This document shows, piece after piece, positions 10,191 through 21,079 of a DNA stretch of 43,192 nt; position 1 is the stretch's first letter; each line of letters opens with the position of its first letter. Source of the DNA: Sergeia podlipaevii. Taxonomy: Eukaryota; Euglenozoa; Kinetoplastea; Trypanosomatida; Trypanosomatidae. Below the pieces are notes generated by a model. It was not told the origin of the DNA and made no database searches. It worked only from the letters and a program-made list of their open reading frames with translations. Position numbers and translations under genes: made by a program. The stretch lies in contig JASANZ010002119.1 of assembly GCA_030849805.1 (NCBI GenBank), positions 5,186 through 48,377 of the forward strand, given 5' to 3'.

Positions 10191-11816
10191 ATGTACCCAC
10201 AGCAACAGCAAGGGCTCCCTCCTAGGCAGTACCTTCCCCAGGCACAGACATTGCTGTATAATCCTCAGCCTATGAGCAGTGCACAGAGTTTAGAGCCAGC
10301 ATCAGCCCCTATGGCACAGTGGGTCTCGACAGGGCAATACCTCGCTGTGCCAGTTGAAACACAAAGCCAGCAGTTGATGCCGACAGCCATGCAGCGATAC
10401 GTTGGTGCCCCAATGTACGCCTTTCCGACCCCTACAACAGCACTCGGTGTCTTTGGCCCCGATACCTCTTCCAATGCTCAGCACTATATGCTTGGCACCA
10501 ACAATGGCAATGCTCCGCAGCTTTTGGCTCCACTCCCTCCCGCTCCAGAAGGATCACAATCAATGTACATTCTTGTGAACTCTGGGAGTTCCATACAACG
10601 CATAAACGCGCCTGCGGCACCATATCAAACGCAGCTTGGTGGTGGTGCCGTGTACATGACTCCCTCCAACGGCGTGAGTGGCTCAAGAGGACCATTGTCG
10701 ATTGTGACCCCTGGGCAGGTGTTCCAACAGAGTCAACAGCAGCAGCAGATTGTTTTCACAAGGGCACCACTACCTTTCTCAACGTCAAGCCAACTGGTTG
10801 GCGGCAGCAATAACAGCAGCATGATGGCGCATCCATTGCCTATGGGCATGAGAGGAAGCCACAGTATTGTTGCAGGTGGGAATAATGAACTTGCCGCCTC
10901 CATTTCCCATGGCACTACGTACAAGGTGGAGGATTGGGGTTATGCAATTGCCGACCACGGTCAAAACATCCTTCAACGCGTGCCAATTGCTCCTTCAGCT
11001 ATTTACGAGGAAACAGAGGGCACAAAGAACTACAACCGTGACCCCAACGATAGCAGCAAGCAGCCTTGCAACAGCTTTGTTTGTAGCTTGTTTTCTGAAG
11101 GGAGCGGGTGTGCTCAAGGTAAATCATGTCATGCCTTCCACATTAAGGATGCGTATTTGAGGGAGGTTCGAGAGGCGCGGGAATTGCTGTGCTGTGCGTT
11201 GCACAATTGCTATTACTCACGAGAGATGCTGAGTGCCGGGAGTGTTCCAGACGTAACCAAAGCAAAGTACAAACTTCGCTTCAAGGCTAGCGGACGGATG
11301 GTGGATATATCCGTAGTCAACCTGAGCATAACAGTGGGTCTAGCAAGAACCCCTTGTGAAAATAGCTACCGCCTTATAGATGAAACGGAGGTGTGCCGAC
11401 AAAACCTCGATCGCAAGTGCAAATGGACAAAAGATTGCAAATATGTGCACGTATGCCCCGAATTATGGAATTACATCAACAGTACGGAATTCCACAAATT
11501 CCTGGATGAGGCGCAAAGGGGGGAGAGCTTTGAAACCATCAGCAGAACTATTGAGAACAGCCCACTGCTGAGATGCTATGTGAGATCTAAAACTGTACTA
11601 CCGATGGTGACTCAGCTGCTAGATATGCATTGCACGGATGCACTTGCTGCGTTGGTTAGGAACGGTGTAGCGTGTGTACCAAATCAAAGAGATGCTCTGC
11701 TTGCTACGGGCCTTATCACTAGTTCTAATCAAGTTACACATGTGGATATTGCCAACAAGGTGCAACCATTTCTCCGACCTGCTGATACTAAAGCCACTAC
11801 CACGAAGAGCTCATAG
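10191..11816 (+). CDS. CCCH zinc-finger RNA-binding protein
   Basis: The 541-residue protein has a long N-terminal half rich in Gln, Pro, Ser and Gly (about 1-280) and two CCCH fingers. Finger 1 is C-x8-C-x5-C-x3-H (Cys298, Cys307, Cys313, His317). Finger 2 is C-x7-C-x5-C-x3-H (Cys402, Cys410, Cys416, His420). Kinetoplastid CCCH proteins bind mRNA and set its stability or translation, which matters where transcription is polycistronic. The C-terminal part (about 430-541) is helical and lacks a motif I know. The frame is open upstream to a GTG at 10161, but 10191 is the first ATG. The specific ZC3H orthologue cannot be assigned by eye, and the mRNA targets are unknown. Confidence 0.9.
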   Translation: MYPQQQQGLPPRQYLPQAQTLLYNPQPMSSAQSLEPASAPMAQWVSTGQYLAVPVETQSQQLMPTAMQRYVGAPMYAFPTPTTALGVFGPDTSSNAQHYMLGTNNGNAPQLLAPLPPAPEGSQSMYILVNSGSSIQRINAPAAPYQTQLGGGAVYMTPSNGVSGSRGPLSIVTPGQVFQQSQQQQQIVFTRAPLPFSTSSQLVGGSNNSSMMAHPLPMGMRGSHSIVAGGNNELAASISHGTTYKVEDWGYAIADHGQNILQRVPIAPSAIYEETEGTKNYNRDPNDSSKQPCNSFVCSLFSEGSGCAQGKSCHAFHIKDAYLREVREARELLCCALHNCYYSREMLSAGSVPDVTKAKYKLRFKASGRMVDISVVNLSITVGLARTPCENSYRLIDETEVCRQNLDRKCKWTKDCKYVHVCPELWNYINSTEFHKFLDEAQRGESFETISRTIENSPLLRCYVRSKTVLPMVTQLLDMHCTDALAALVRNGVACVPNQRDALLATGLITSSNQVTHVDIANKVQPFLRPADTKATTTKSS

Positions 11817-12161
11817 GAGCCTTCTCTTCCCGTCGGCATGGATGCATAAACAACATGAAGGGTTGTTACGTCTTGGTGATGAAAGTTGTCATTGTGTTTG
11901 ATGCGTGTGTATGTTTTTTTTTCTCTTTCTCTTTATTATTGTGTGTATGTGTGTATTTGTCGGCATGCGAGTTCCAGGAGGACATCTGAATGAAGCAAGG
12001 CCGAAGGTAGGTGAAGAAAAAAAATGAACAATAGTGGGGCATATGCATGTCGCACAGTTGTGTTCATGTGCTTACTTTATTAACACGCTGAAAAAAGAAA
12101 ACGAATTGGTACTTATTTCTTCCCATTAAAAGGAAGCAAAAGAGAGATTAACCTTTATTAA

Positions 12162-12192
12162 TTATATATAGATATATATATATATATATATA
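12162..12192. repeat. AT-dinucleotide microsatellite
   Basis: An imperfect TA run interrupted by one G sits in the 3' flank of the CCCH gene. Confidence 0.8.
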
Positions 12193-13546
12193 AATATTTT
12201 TGTTTTTGTTTTTAAGATGAGCACCTGGCAAAAGGAGTATATTAAAAAAAATGTGGTAGCGCGCAATCGCATGTTGTACCACCGTAGGTGAGTCCTACTT
12301 GGTTATCACAGATGTGCGTGGGGGAGGGAGGGGCATGAAAGGCTGGTAAAAAGCTTTTGGATATACGTGCTTACACGCTACCAAAGTTACCAGAGGCACC
12401 ACCATCAGGTGGGTTTTTTATCTTATTACTTGCTTTCATTGTTGCTGGGTGTGTGTTTTTTTGTATTTGTGTGTATGTTTCCTCTCTTCCTTTTCCCTCC
12501 CTTCCTTTCCGCATTATTTATTCTCTGCCTCAATAATGTTGCTGTTGCCGTTGTTGTTATTCAAAATTCGATCATGGTGCGTAACAATCCTCGCAGCCCT
12601 TCGATAAGCTGGTGAATGCTGTCTTTTATAACTGCGCATACATGTTATCGTTAGTAGAAAAACAACATGCCTTTGTCCATTTATAGCCACAAGAAAGTGG
12701 AGCATAAATAAAAACAGGCGAAGACAATCGAAATGTATCGATTGCTGGGTGACTTCCCCTTTACTATTTTTTTTTTTCAACACTTTTGATGCAAATTGTG
12801 TGTTCTCTTTTTTTTTTCTTTTTTGGCACAGGATTTATGCTCGTTAAAGTTTTTGAGGGTACGTGGCATGCTGCCGAGACTCTGTCATGTCTATGCTGCA
12901 GTTGGAGAGGTTTTGCTCCATATATTTTGTGTGGATTTGTTATCAGTTTTTTACTTTAAAAAATTGCTTTTACGAATACTTTTTCCTCTTTTTTTTACTT
13001 GCATTTCTTTTTCTGGTTTGTGTTGCTGTTGTTTTCTCTTTTTTTTTTCACCTCTTTGAGTGGAGGTTTTAATGATGTTGGAGAGTGACTTCTGCCTCCT
13101 TTGCTTTTTGCTGAGGATGAATTGTGTGTAGCTCTGTGGCGTGTTGCCTAGAGTGCATAATATTTTTTTTCGTATGAGAATACAGCTTCTTACATACTGT
13201 TTTTTTTTTTCTTTTGGCTGAGTTGTCCTGCAAATACTTTCCCATGGCACTTTGTGTGCTTGATGTTACGGGTGTACACCGAACCACGTTTTTTCCCTTT
13301 TTTGAAACGAAAAACTCAAAAGATGGTCATGTTGATGGAGGAACTCCGTGCCCGATGCTTGCATGGCGTTGTTTAAAAACAAACGTAAAAGAGTTTATTG
13401 ACTGTAAATATGGGAAAATATGTGTCTTTTAATGCGACAAGTATATATAGCTATGCACGAGGAGCCGGTGTACATTCTTTTGTAGCGCGGATATGTTCTT
13501 AAATGGTGTTTGCGTGCTCCTTTTTTTTCTGTTTACAAGCAGATGG

Positions 13547-13569
13547 TAATTATTATTATTATTATTATT
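13547..13569. repeat. (ATT)n microsatellite
   Basis: A trinucleotide ATT/TTA run in the gene-poor region. A similar run occurs near 15087-15105 and another near 20722-20739. Confidence 0.8.
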
Positions 13570-16500
13570 TTGACACTTTCATTGTTTAAACGTGTATTGT
13601 ACCCTGATATTACATGCAGTTTCTTTCAATGCCAAGCAAAAGAGGAAAACCACTCGCAGTTTTTTTGTTTTTGTTTTTCTTGCATTTAATCAAAGATTTG
13701 CATTTTGAGCGACACGGGGGTGCTTCCCTTTTACTTTTGTCAGGACTTTTTGGCCTTGTGCGAGGGTGGAGGATATTCTTCTCAAGTGTACTTCGCTACG
13801 ACGTTTGCGAATGACGCTTGACTAAAATGAAAAATGGAAAAGGAATCATCATCTGTCCTTTTCTTTCTTTTTCTCTTAGGTCCAGTGGGGTAGTATGCAC
13901 CAGGAAGAATGGAGACCATCTCATCGGCCGCGATGCCTTTGGAATTGAGTAGAAGAATGAGCGAACTCTCTATAGTCGTTCCCTGTATCAACTGTCATAT
14001 CTCTTTATATGCTTGGTGGGAAGAATCTATCTTTTTTATTCCTTATACTAATGGCGAGGCAAGAAAAAAAAAAAGGCGTCCAAAGGGGCAACGTATGTAA
14101 ATTAGCTGGGTACAATACAGTAAACAATGAGGCAGCAGAAATTAGTATTAATGAAACGAGTTTCTCTTGCAAACGATGCCACTGCACACCATTTTTGAAA
14201 AACAAGGAAAAGAGAATGTGGCCTGGAAAGAAGCGATGCATAAAGCAGTCTATACATTTTGATATATATTTATATGGAATTGCCTTCTCGTTATTTACAC
14301 GACGGCCGCCACAGTAGAAAAGTGATTGACAAGAAAGGAATTTTGCATTCATATTGATTGCACACAAACTTTGTGATGATCCTTTTTCTCTCGTTCAGCC
14401 AACACTGAATGCAAGGCAGATGCAAGTGTTCTATATTGATATCAGTACTTAAATTATTTTTAGTTATTATTTCCGTAGAGGTCAAATGAGCTACTAACCT
14501 ATTTTACAGTCTTTTTCTCTTTTTTTTTCTTTTGTGAACCACGGTCGTCGTTTATCGCGTTCATTGTTGCGCATATGCACGTGAGTTCATCTATTTCGGT
14601 TTACCCTTTTTTTTCCTTTTTGGGGGGGTCGGTCAATCAATGTAAATAAATGATCATTATATACACAATGCTTTTTTTTTTGTTCTCATAGCCACGAGCA
14701 CTTTGAATATGCTCTGGTGGATGAGTTGTCTTATTAATGTTTGATACAAATCTATTTGGAAGAGATGTGGGTGCGTAAAATGTGCTGGCGGACGTGATAC
14801 AGTAGTGGGCCATCGTACGGCAGCAACAATAACAGGAAAAGAAAAGGGTAACTATGTTAGTTGTGCTCGTATGAGATGTAGTACTGGATTGTTGATTTTG
14901 GTATTTTCTTAAAAAAAAAAAAAAAAGAAAGCTGCTATATTGTTGTATGAGAGTGTCTAATAAGAGAAGAGCTGCGCTTTTTGTCATGGTGCGTTTATTT
15001 ATTTATCTTTTCAATCGAGTACACGCTGACTGTATAGCTAACTATTTTTGTTATGATTGTGAAAGTGTAAATGTGTATGTGTGAATTATTATTATTATTA
15101 TTACTGTTACTATTATTCGAGTCGAGGTACCCATGCAACAAATAAACAAAAGAGGATTATTTAAAACTCGAAGCAATGAAACAAGGATAAACGAAGAGGC
15201 GCTTTGGTAGTATTTATAAACTTGTAGTTATACAGGCCTTCTTTACGCCTTGATAGGGGGTATGAATGCGCCGGCTAGGCTTTCTGTGTGGACAGTACTA
15301 TTATATATATACATATCTTCTCTTTTCTCCGTGCTCTATATTGGAAGCTTACCACATCAAATCAGAAAGGGTGAGTGCGGTGCACGACACCACTGTTGAT
15401 TTTACGATCCCGATTGTGTAAAACGATCAATTGTCTTCTTTTCTATTTCTGCTGATTTTCTACTTTTTACCTGTTTCTTTATGTGTGTGTGTGTGTTCTA
15501 GCGTCTTTCGAGGAACGCGAGGCTGCCCTGTGTTTTGGTTCTTTTTTTTTCGAGGCTTTTTCTTTATCAACTTGCTTATTTTTCCGCTCTAGTCCATTAT
15601 TACTGCTGGTCTATTGTAACAAACAATCTTCTCTTTCCCTCCCCCCCCCCCTTCCAGAGAGCGTATTTAGCAATGAATGACACCCTTTGAATAGTGGAAG
15701 CTCAAACAACTTTTGCGAGATCGCTAATTGGGGGAAAAAAAAAAGAAAAAGGAACTTCATGGCTTATTGCTACTTTCTTTTGTGATCTCTTGTATGCTAT
15801 ATAGCATGGTGAGGAAATGGCATTAGTGACTTGGTGTGTTGAGTTTTCTTAGTTTTTTTGTGTGCTTCTGCTGTGTGGACAGCTGTCTTGTGAGGGAATA
15901 ATGGGGGGAGGGAAATTCTTATATAGACCTGCTTTTTATTGCATTCTCTTCATTATAATTGTAGCATTCGTTGCTGAAATCGTAATTTTTTCGAAGACGA
16001 ATGGACATTTTCTTTTGTTATTTATTTTTCCCTTTGTACGTGATGCCAGTGAATCAGACGAAAGTCGATGCATAAGATACAGCAAAGTAAGCTCCTTGCA
16101 TGTCATCAAGGGTTGATCAAAAACTTAGTTCGCAACTGCTTTTCTTATATGTCCTCACTAGTAGGATCGACACGCTTTCACTCCTCACTTACCCCTTTTA
16201 TCAATCAAAAGATCCTTTTTCGCAAACTCTCTATTTAAAGCACGCAATCTTGAAAGCGAAATATTTGTTAATCTATTGTTTGTCGCACTATCTTTTTAAC
16301 CTTTTTTTTCTACTTTCCTCTCTCTCTATTTATAACGTATCACCATATCCGCATGGTTACTTACGTCCTTTTTTTATTATTTGTTGTCGTTACTTGTAGT
16401 TCTGGTAATTTTTCTCATATGTCGTTTTTTTTTTTTTTGCACAAGTAACTATGCTTGCTGCCTGTGAGGCTTGAGAGACACACACACACGCACGTTTCTC

Positions 16501-16648
16501 GGGATTGATGGGCAAAACTGCTGTACGTCCTTCATGTAACTCGGAGGGTTTGAGAGATTTGAGGTTATTGTTCTCTCTGCCTATCTTTTCGTCCTTTGTG
16601 TGCGTCTTTTTAATAACATTATTATTGATGTTTGCATTGGTGTACTTT

Positions 16649-16650
<2 letters not shown>

Positions 16651-16700
<50 letters not shown>
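16651..16700. repeat. compound (AT)16-(GT)9 microsatellite
   Basis: A 32-nt AT run passes directly into an 18-nt GT run. Both halves are alternating purine-pyrimidine, so the tract could extrude or adopt Z-form under supercoiling. Confidence 0.9.
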
Positions 16701-16952
16701 TTTCTAATAATTTTGCGACGACTTGATGCGTGCTCACTTGTGTGTTTCTTTTTTTCCTCCTTTTGAAAGGTTCTTTCTTTTTTGCTTTTTGCTTTCTCCT
16801 GGTCTAACGGAGAATGAATACATTGTGTACTGTTTATAAAGGCACGAAACGTTTACTTTTCTTCGAGCTCACAACTGTGAAGCATTTCAGGGCGCTGTCA
16901 TTGTTGCTAGATGTCGCAGAAAACTATATTGGTCGCTGCTAACGAAAGTACA

Positions 16953-16993
16953 ATCACCTAACTCACTCTGTGTGTGTGTGTGTGTTAGGTGAT
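16953..16993 (+). repeat. 10-bp inverted repeat enclosing a GT run and an AG splice site
   Basis: ATCACCTAAC at 16953-16962 is the exact reverse complement of GTTAGGTGAT at 16984-16993. The 21-nt loop is mostly GT repeat. A TAG at 16986-16988, a possible splice acceptor, lies in the right arm. Confidence 0.75.
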
Positions 16994-17587
16994 GTGCCTT
17001 TTGATATTCGTAGCATGCAAGAGCCATGGCAACGAAAGAAAAAGTGTATGTAGATGCTGAAGGACGAGAACTGACTACTCAGCCGTACCTTTACACTGCA
17101 CATATTTTTTTTTCACGGAATCGCTTTGAAAGAAGTTACATTTATCTCTATTGTATTATCTTCATATCTTCCTTTTTTTTTCCACTTTTTGACGCGAGAA
17201 TCACGAATAAATATTTTACTCAATGTAGTGATCCATTCTATTTATTTCTGTTTGTTTGTTTTGTCATTGTGTGTACGTGTTGTTATGACTTATTTTTGGC
17301 ACATCACTGGACAACTGAATTGAAAAAAGCACTCGTTATGAGGTGAACTGCTCATTTTAGTTCTTTCATGAGACGCCTGCGGCGTGTGACGGTTTTTATT
17401 TTCTATACATATTGTGTTTGTGCTGCTATTTTTCCCCCATCTTCATTTCATTGTGTGTTCTCCTGATTTCTTCTTGCTTATTATTACTATTTATTTATTT
17501 TAATAGTAACCACGAACTTGTGGATGAACAAAAAGTGTGCTTGTTAGTGATTCTATCAACCAACCTGGCTATCTACTCGTACATTTA

Positions 17588-17606
17588 AAGTTCTTCTTTT
17601 TCATAG
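17588..17606 (+). promoter_or_regulatory. pyrimidine tract and candidate splice acceptor for the rhodanese-fold gene
   Basis: TTCTTCTTTTTCATAG has its AG at 17605-17606. No ATG intervenes before 17667. Confidence 0.6.
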
Positions 17607-17666
17607 CCGCCGTAGCGACACACCGGGAAGGACGAAAGGGGGGGAGGGAGTAAGTAACAGAGGGAA

Positions 17667-18176
17667 ATGGCGCAATGGATTCCAAAGACCGCGTGGAAAG
17701 TGTCTAACATCAACAAGCGATATGGGCAGCAGTATGTAGCACGTGGCTATCCCACTACGCAGGACGTCGATCGGTGCCTTGTCTCATATGCTGCAGTAGC
17801 TAGCTTACAAAAGGAGGCCATTAAAGCTAAAGTGCTATCTGCTTTGAAATCAAACGCAAGAAACCCACTTGCCGGCGGTGCAGTCGTTATCGATCTCCGT
17901 GATGCACCTGAGCGGAAGCTCCAGCCGCTTCCCCAGCGCGGAGTGGTTGCTCTCCATCATCATGATATTCTTTCTGGGGCTGCTGCGCCTATTCTCCCAG
18001 GCAATAAAAGTGCTGCAGAATTATTTCTCGTTGCCTCTACAGAGCAGCGTGCTATCAATAGTGCAACGGCGTTACGTAGGTGGGGCTATAATCGGATAAC
18101 AGTAGCGGAGTATGGTCTTGTCAAGGAGGCCTTGGATGGCGTTGGTGCGAACATGGAGACAGACGAGAGAACTTGA
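17667..18176 (+). CDS. rhodanese-fold protein lacking the catalytic cysteine
   Basis: This is a 169-residue protein. Residues 72-156 follow the rhodanese pattern: VVIDLRDAPER as the first strand and Asp-Arg motif, LPQRGVVAL, then LFLVASTEQRAINSA where the active loop should be, and LRRWGYNRITVAEYG as the final helix-strand. The position normally held by the sulfur-carrying Cys is Ala123, so sulfurtransferase activity is unlikely and a binding or structural role is inferred. The N-terminus (MAQWIPKTAWKVSNINKRYG) is basic and could act in mitochondrial import. Similar single-domain rhodanese-like proteins are common in kinetoplastid mitochondria. The fold assignment is by motif order only. Confidence 0.8.
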   Translation: MAQWIPKTAWKVSNINKRYGQQYVARGYPTTQDVDRCLVSYAAVASLQKEAIKAKVLSALKSNARNPLAGGAVVIDLRDAPERKLQPLPQRGVVALHHHDILSGAAAPILPGNKSAAELFLVASTEQRAINSATALRRWGYNRITVAEYGLVKEALDGVGANMETDERT

Positions 18177-18547
18177 GAGGTTGTTGAGCTTTGAAGTCAA
18201 GTACAGGCTCATTGCCGTTGGTTGAGCGGGTAGTTGTGTTTGGAATTGAGATGGCATTTTTGTTGTTGTTCTGTTGTGTATATCTGCATATCTGAGACGC
18301 TTTTTTTTTTTTTTACGATTTATACGACTAAGACAATTGCTATTTTTGTCGGAAGCTCACATTATCTACATTATGTGATTATTCACTTTCGTAGACCCAC
18401 TCCGGTCTCAGTTTTTTTTTTTCTATTTACCAAGAACTGGCGTGATACGTTCACTTTTTATGCTCTATATATACACTTTACTCGATCTTATTTTGCTATT
18501 TTTGACTCTTGGAATCGTACGTTTTCTCATCAAAGAAGTCGTCATCT
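18177..18547. other. intergenic spacer
   Basis: This spacer is T-rich, with runs of 8-14 T. A frame at 18234-18563 is translated poly-pyrimidine sequence and begins at a non-ATG codon. I see no gene. Confidence 0.55.
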
Positions 18548-18564
18548 CTTTTTTTTTTTTTAAG
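18548..18564 (+). promoter_or_regulatory. poly-T tract and candidate splice acceptor
   Basis: CTTTTTTTTTTTTTAAG has its AG at 18563-18564. The next ATG is 18659. Confidence 0.65.
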
Positions 18565-18658
18565 AACAATTCGTCTCGCTATCGAAGAAAACTTACTCAA
18601 CATATACTAGTTACTACTGTACGGTACGAGGCACGCGCTTTATCCGAATTGTAAGAGA

Positions 18659-19987
18659 ATGGACTCTACCAACGGTGCACATCTGCCGACGATTGTCAAG
18701 AGGCGTCCCTCCCAGGCCTCGGAACCTGCTCCCGAGCAGGCTCCCCCGCAGCCGGCAGATGCACACGTACAGTATCACTCTGATGGCGACGAGGAACAAA
18801 ATCCGGAGTCAATCACTGCGCCTTTTCAGCATGAAGACGAACACCAGCGCGAGGAGGAGGATTTTCTTCAGCGTGAGGGGGAAGAGGGGGGTGAAGTTGC
18901 CAGCGCTGAGGGTCATCACCACCACCTCGAGCAGTCGACCGGAAAGCCACAACTTGACCTGGAGGTGATTGCTGCTCGTGAGCAGGGAAGTCAGGTGAAA
19001 CCAGCGAAGGAGAAACCATCAAAGAAGGTTGCCCGTGCGTCCAAGAATACAGCTGCCGTCACCCGCCATACCACCTCCTTCACACATGCCGGAAAGAAGG
19101 CTCCTCAGAAGCCCCTCCGCAAGATTAACCTGCACAATGTGGAGAAGGTTGCCCCCGCACCAGAGGGTGTGACTACTCCCCGCAGCTTGCGTGTGTGCGA
19201 GGAGGCTGGAGTCAACCCTGCCGAGCTTGCACCCCGTAAAAATGAAGACTTTACTGGCAAGGGTGTATCGGACGAAATTGCAGATATTCGTTTTCGCAGT
19301 TATGATGCCCGCCGTCGAGCTCGCATGGCTCAGCTGCTGCCGCTGTACCAAATTGCTTTAGCTGAGGACAAGGCCAACAAGCTAAAAGAGGAGAGGGAAG
19401 CAGGCGCCGCAAACGCTCAGTGCGATAGCTTGGAGGGCAGTGATGTGGACCCCGAGGAGCTGGAGAGGATGCGCCAGATGCAGCGTGCAGCTGCCCAGCA
19501 AGAGCAGACCTACTCAACGCCGCAGCACCAGAGTCAAAGCAGGCGCTACTCCAAACACGGTGCATACTCGCACTCGGCCCGCGCGACGTCGCCGCGCACA
19601 TCCGCCTTCTACTCTATTAGCCGGAGCGGTGGTCAGAGTCCCATGACACCTGCAACCGCAAAGATCCGCAGCAGATGCATCAATGAGAACCGTGAGCCCA
19701 ATGAGGCAGAGCGTGCCATGTTGACCGAAATCCAGGAGCGCGAGATGCGCCGAATGGAAGTGGTAGAGCGTGCGTATATGCTTGAGGAAAGCCGAGACCT
19801 AAACCGTATTGATGAGCAGATTGCTCATTACCGTCATGTCGCCGAGAAGACAACAGAGTTGGCCTATGAGCGTGAAAAGAAACAGAATGAACTTTACCTT
19901 CGTCGTGAGAAGCGCTTAGCTGAGGCGCAACGCAAGAGGGATGAAGAGAGCCAGCGCCGTATGTCTCACTTGCAATATGCACTTTAA
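18659..19987 (+). CDS. charged coiled-coil protein, possibly cytoskeletal or flagellar
   Basis: The 442-residue product is rich in Glu, Gln, Arg and Lys. After an acidic low-complexity N-terminal third there is a conserved-looking block near residues 177-206 (TPRSLRVCEEAGVNPAEL followed by FTGKGVSDE), then two helical segments: about 212-250, and a long heptad-like stretch at about 345-440 ending LRREKRLAEAQRKRDEE. The PRSLxxCxxxGxxPxEL pattern recalls coiled-coil proteins of cilia and the cytoskeleton such as CCDC177-like proteins, so an axonemal or subpellicular role is possible. This is inference from a short motif. There are no membrane segments or signal peptide. The start is the first ATG after a poly-T/AG acceptor. 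Confidence 0.85.
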   Translation: MDSTNGAHLPTIVKRRPSQASEPAPEQAPPQPADAHVQYHSDGDEEQNPESITAPFQHEDEHQREEEDFLQREGEEGGEVASAEGHHHHLEQSTGKPQLDLEVIAAREQGSQVKPAKEKPSKKVARASKNTAAVTRHTTSFTHAGKKAPQKPLRKINLHNVEKVAPAPEGVTTPRSLRVCEEAGVNPAELAPRKNEDFTGKGVSDEIADIRFRSYDARRRARMAQLLPLYQIALAEDKANKLKEEREAGAANAQCDSLEGSDVDPEELERMRQMQRAAAQQEQTYSTPQHQSQSRRYSKHGAYSHSARATSPRTSAFYSISRSGGQSPMTPATAKIRSRCINENREPNEAERAMLTEIQEREMRRMEVVERAYMLEESRDLNRIDEQIAHYRHVAEKTTELAYEREKKQNELYLRREKRLAEAQRKRDEESQRRMSHLQYAL

Positions 19988-20944
19988 CAAAAGTATAGGA
20001 TATATTTTTTTGTTACCTTATTCTTATGTTGCTGTTGGACTAGCATTGACGTGTGTGTATGTGTGTGTTTGCATGGAGCCGTTCTTGATCTATTTGGCGC
20101 AATACTGGGAGCAGCAACAGGAGACATACACATTTTAAAGAAGAAAAGACGCCTATATGAAGCGCGAAAGTGTTTGAGAAAACAAAGTTCAAGAAGCTGA
20201 GTGAACATAGTGTAAACGGAGATGGTCTAGTCTTCTTTTGTGTGTGTGTGTGTGATGAATAGTGCAAACGCCACGTAACTATTGCTATTCTGTTTTCAAA
20301 AGAGAAAAGAACAGCAATTGAAAATGTCGCTTCGCTACTCCCGCCATCTTTCTTGGTGATACCACTGTACTGTATCTGCTGTGATAAAGTGGAGGCAGTT
20401 TTTTTTTTTTTGGCAGAGTAGGTGAACGAGTATGACAACTTCTCGCTCGACACCGGAGTCAGCGTTACTTATTTTCTAATCGAGGCTATGCATTTGCAAT
20501 CCCCTGTAGCTTTCTTGCTCTTCTCAAAGCTTGCGTTTCTTGGACATGGATAAAGCAAAGTTTCATTTCGAGATGGAAATCATGTTTTTATTCAGCTTTT
20601 CTATTGTACTTATACATGATGTTGGTGTAGTCTTTCTTTTTTACTTTTTTGTTTCTGTACTACTGAATCTATGGATCTTTCTCTTTAAGTGAAGAGAAAA
20701 AAAAAGAATGTTTCGCCTCTTTTTATTATTATTATTATTTATTTATTTACTTTTGTTTCTATAAGCTAGCTGTAAGTGCCATTATAAGCTACCTGGTACT
20801 GTTTTATTGTTATGTTTTATATATCTTTGACTATGTATGCTAGAGAACACAAAAGCGAAAAGAAGGAACTTGTGAGAGGAGTTTGAGGAAAGGTGTCGCC
20901 TGTGACCTCTTTCAAAGAAGAGAAGAAAAGAGCATGTTCGTGAA

Positions 20945-20962
20945 AATACTATATATAGTATT
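20945..20962. repeat. perfect 18-bp AT-rich palindrome
   Basis: AATACTATATATAGTATT reads identically on both strands. It may be a chance product of TA-rich sequence. Confidence 0.85.
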
Positions 20963-21038
20963 ATTCGCGGAACAGGTTGTGCTTTGGCACGCTTATTCTG
21001 TTTTCAGTAGAAGATGGAGGGTTCCCCTGTTCGTGTGC

Positions 21039-21040
<2 letters not shown>

Positions 21041-21076
<36 letters not shown>
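21041..21076. repeat. (GT)18 microsatellite
   Basis: An uninterrupted 36-nt GT run on the + (coding) strand between the coiled-coil gene and TOP1S. It is a candidate polymorphic marker and Z-DNA-prone tract. Confidence 0.95.

Positions 21077-21079
<3 letters not shown>

Larger units (their letters stand above)
11817..17580. other. 5.8 kb gene-poor region
   Basis: No convincing protein gene was found here on either strand. The + strand is T-rich, with many runs of 8 or more T, ATT and TA microsatellites and GT runs. The longest frames (about 60-120 codons, for example 14051-14317 + and 14005-14367 -) are AT-rich and low in complexity, and most start at non-ATG codons. A short membrane-like frame at 17026-17346 is discussed among the rejected items. 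No tRNA, snoRNA, snRNA or 7SL-like sequence was recognised, but such RNAs could be missed by eye. It is far longer than the other spacers, which are roughly 0.4-2 kb. Confidence 0.6.

Noticed and set aside
14005..14367. Overlapping frames of about 90-120 codons on both strands in the gene-poor region
   Set aside because: Composition is AT-rich, the opposite-strand frames mirror each other, and no pyrimidine-tract/AG signal supports either start. The - strand frame would also oppose every other gene.
15793..15806. 14-bp palindrome ATGCTATATAGCAT
   Set aside because: Short AT-rich palindromes are expected by chance in this composition, and nothing around it suggests a site.
17026..17346. 106-codon frame with two hydrophobic segments, starting MATKEKVYVDAEG
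   Set aside because: The first 25 codons look protein-like, but the rest is T-rich sequence translating to Phe/Ile/Tyr. Out-of-frame ATGs at 16992 and 17015 precede it after the likely acceptor. A real small membrane protein or a cis-spliced first exon cannot be excluded.
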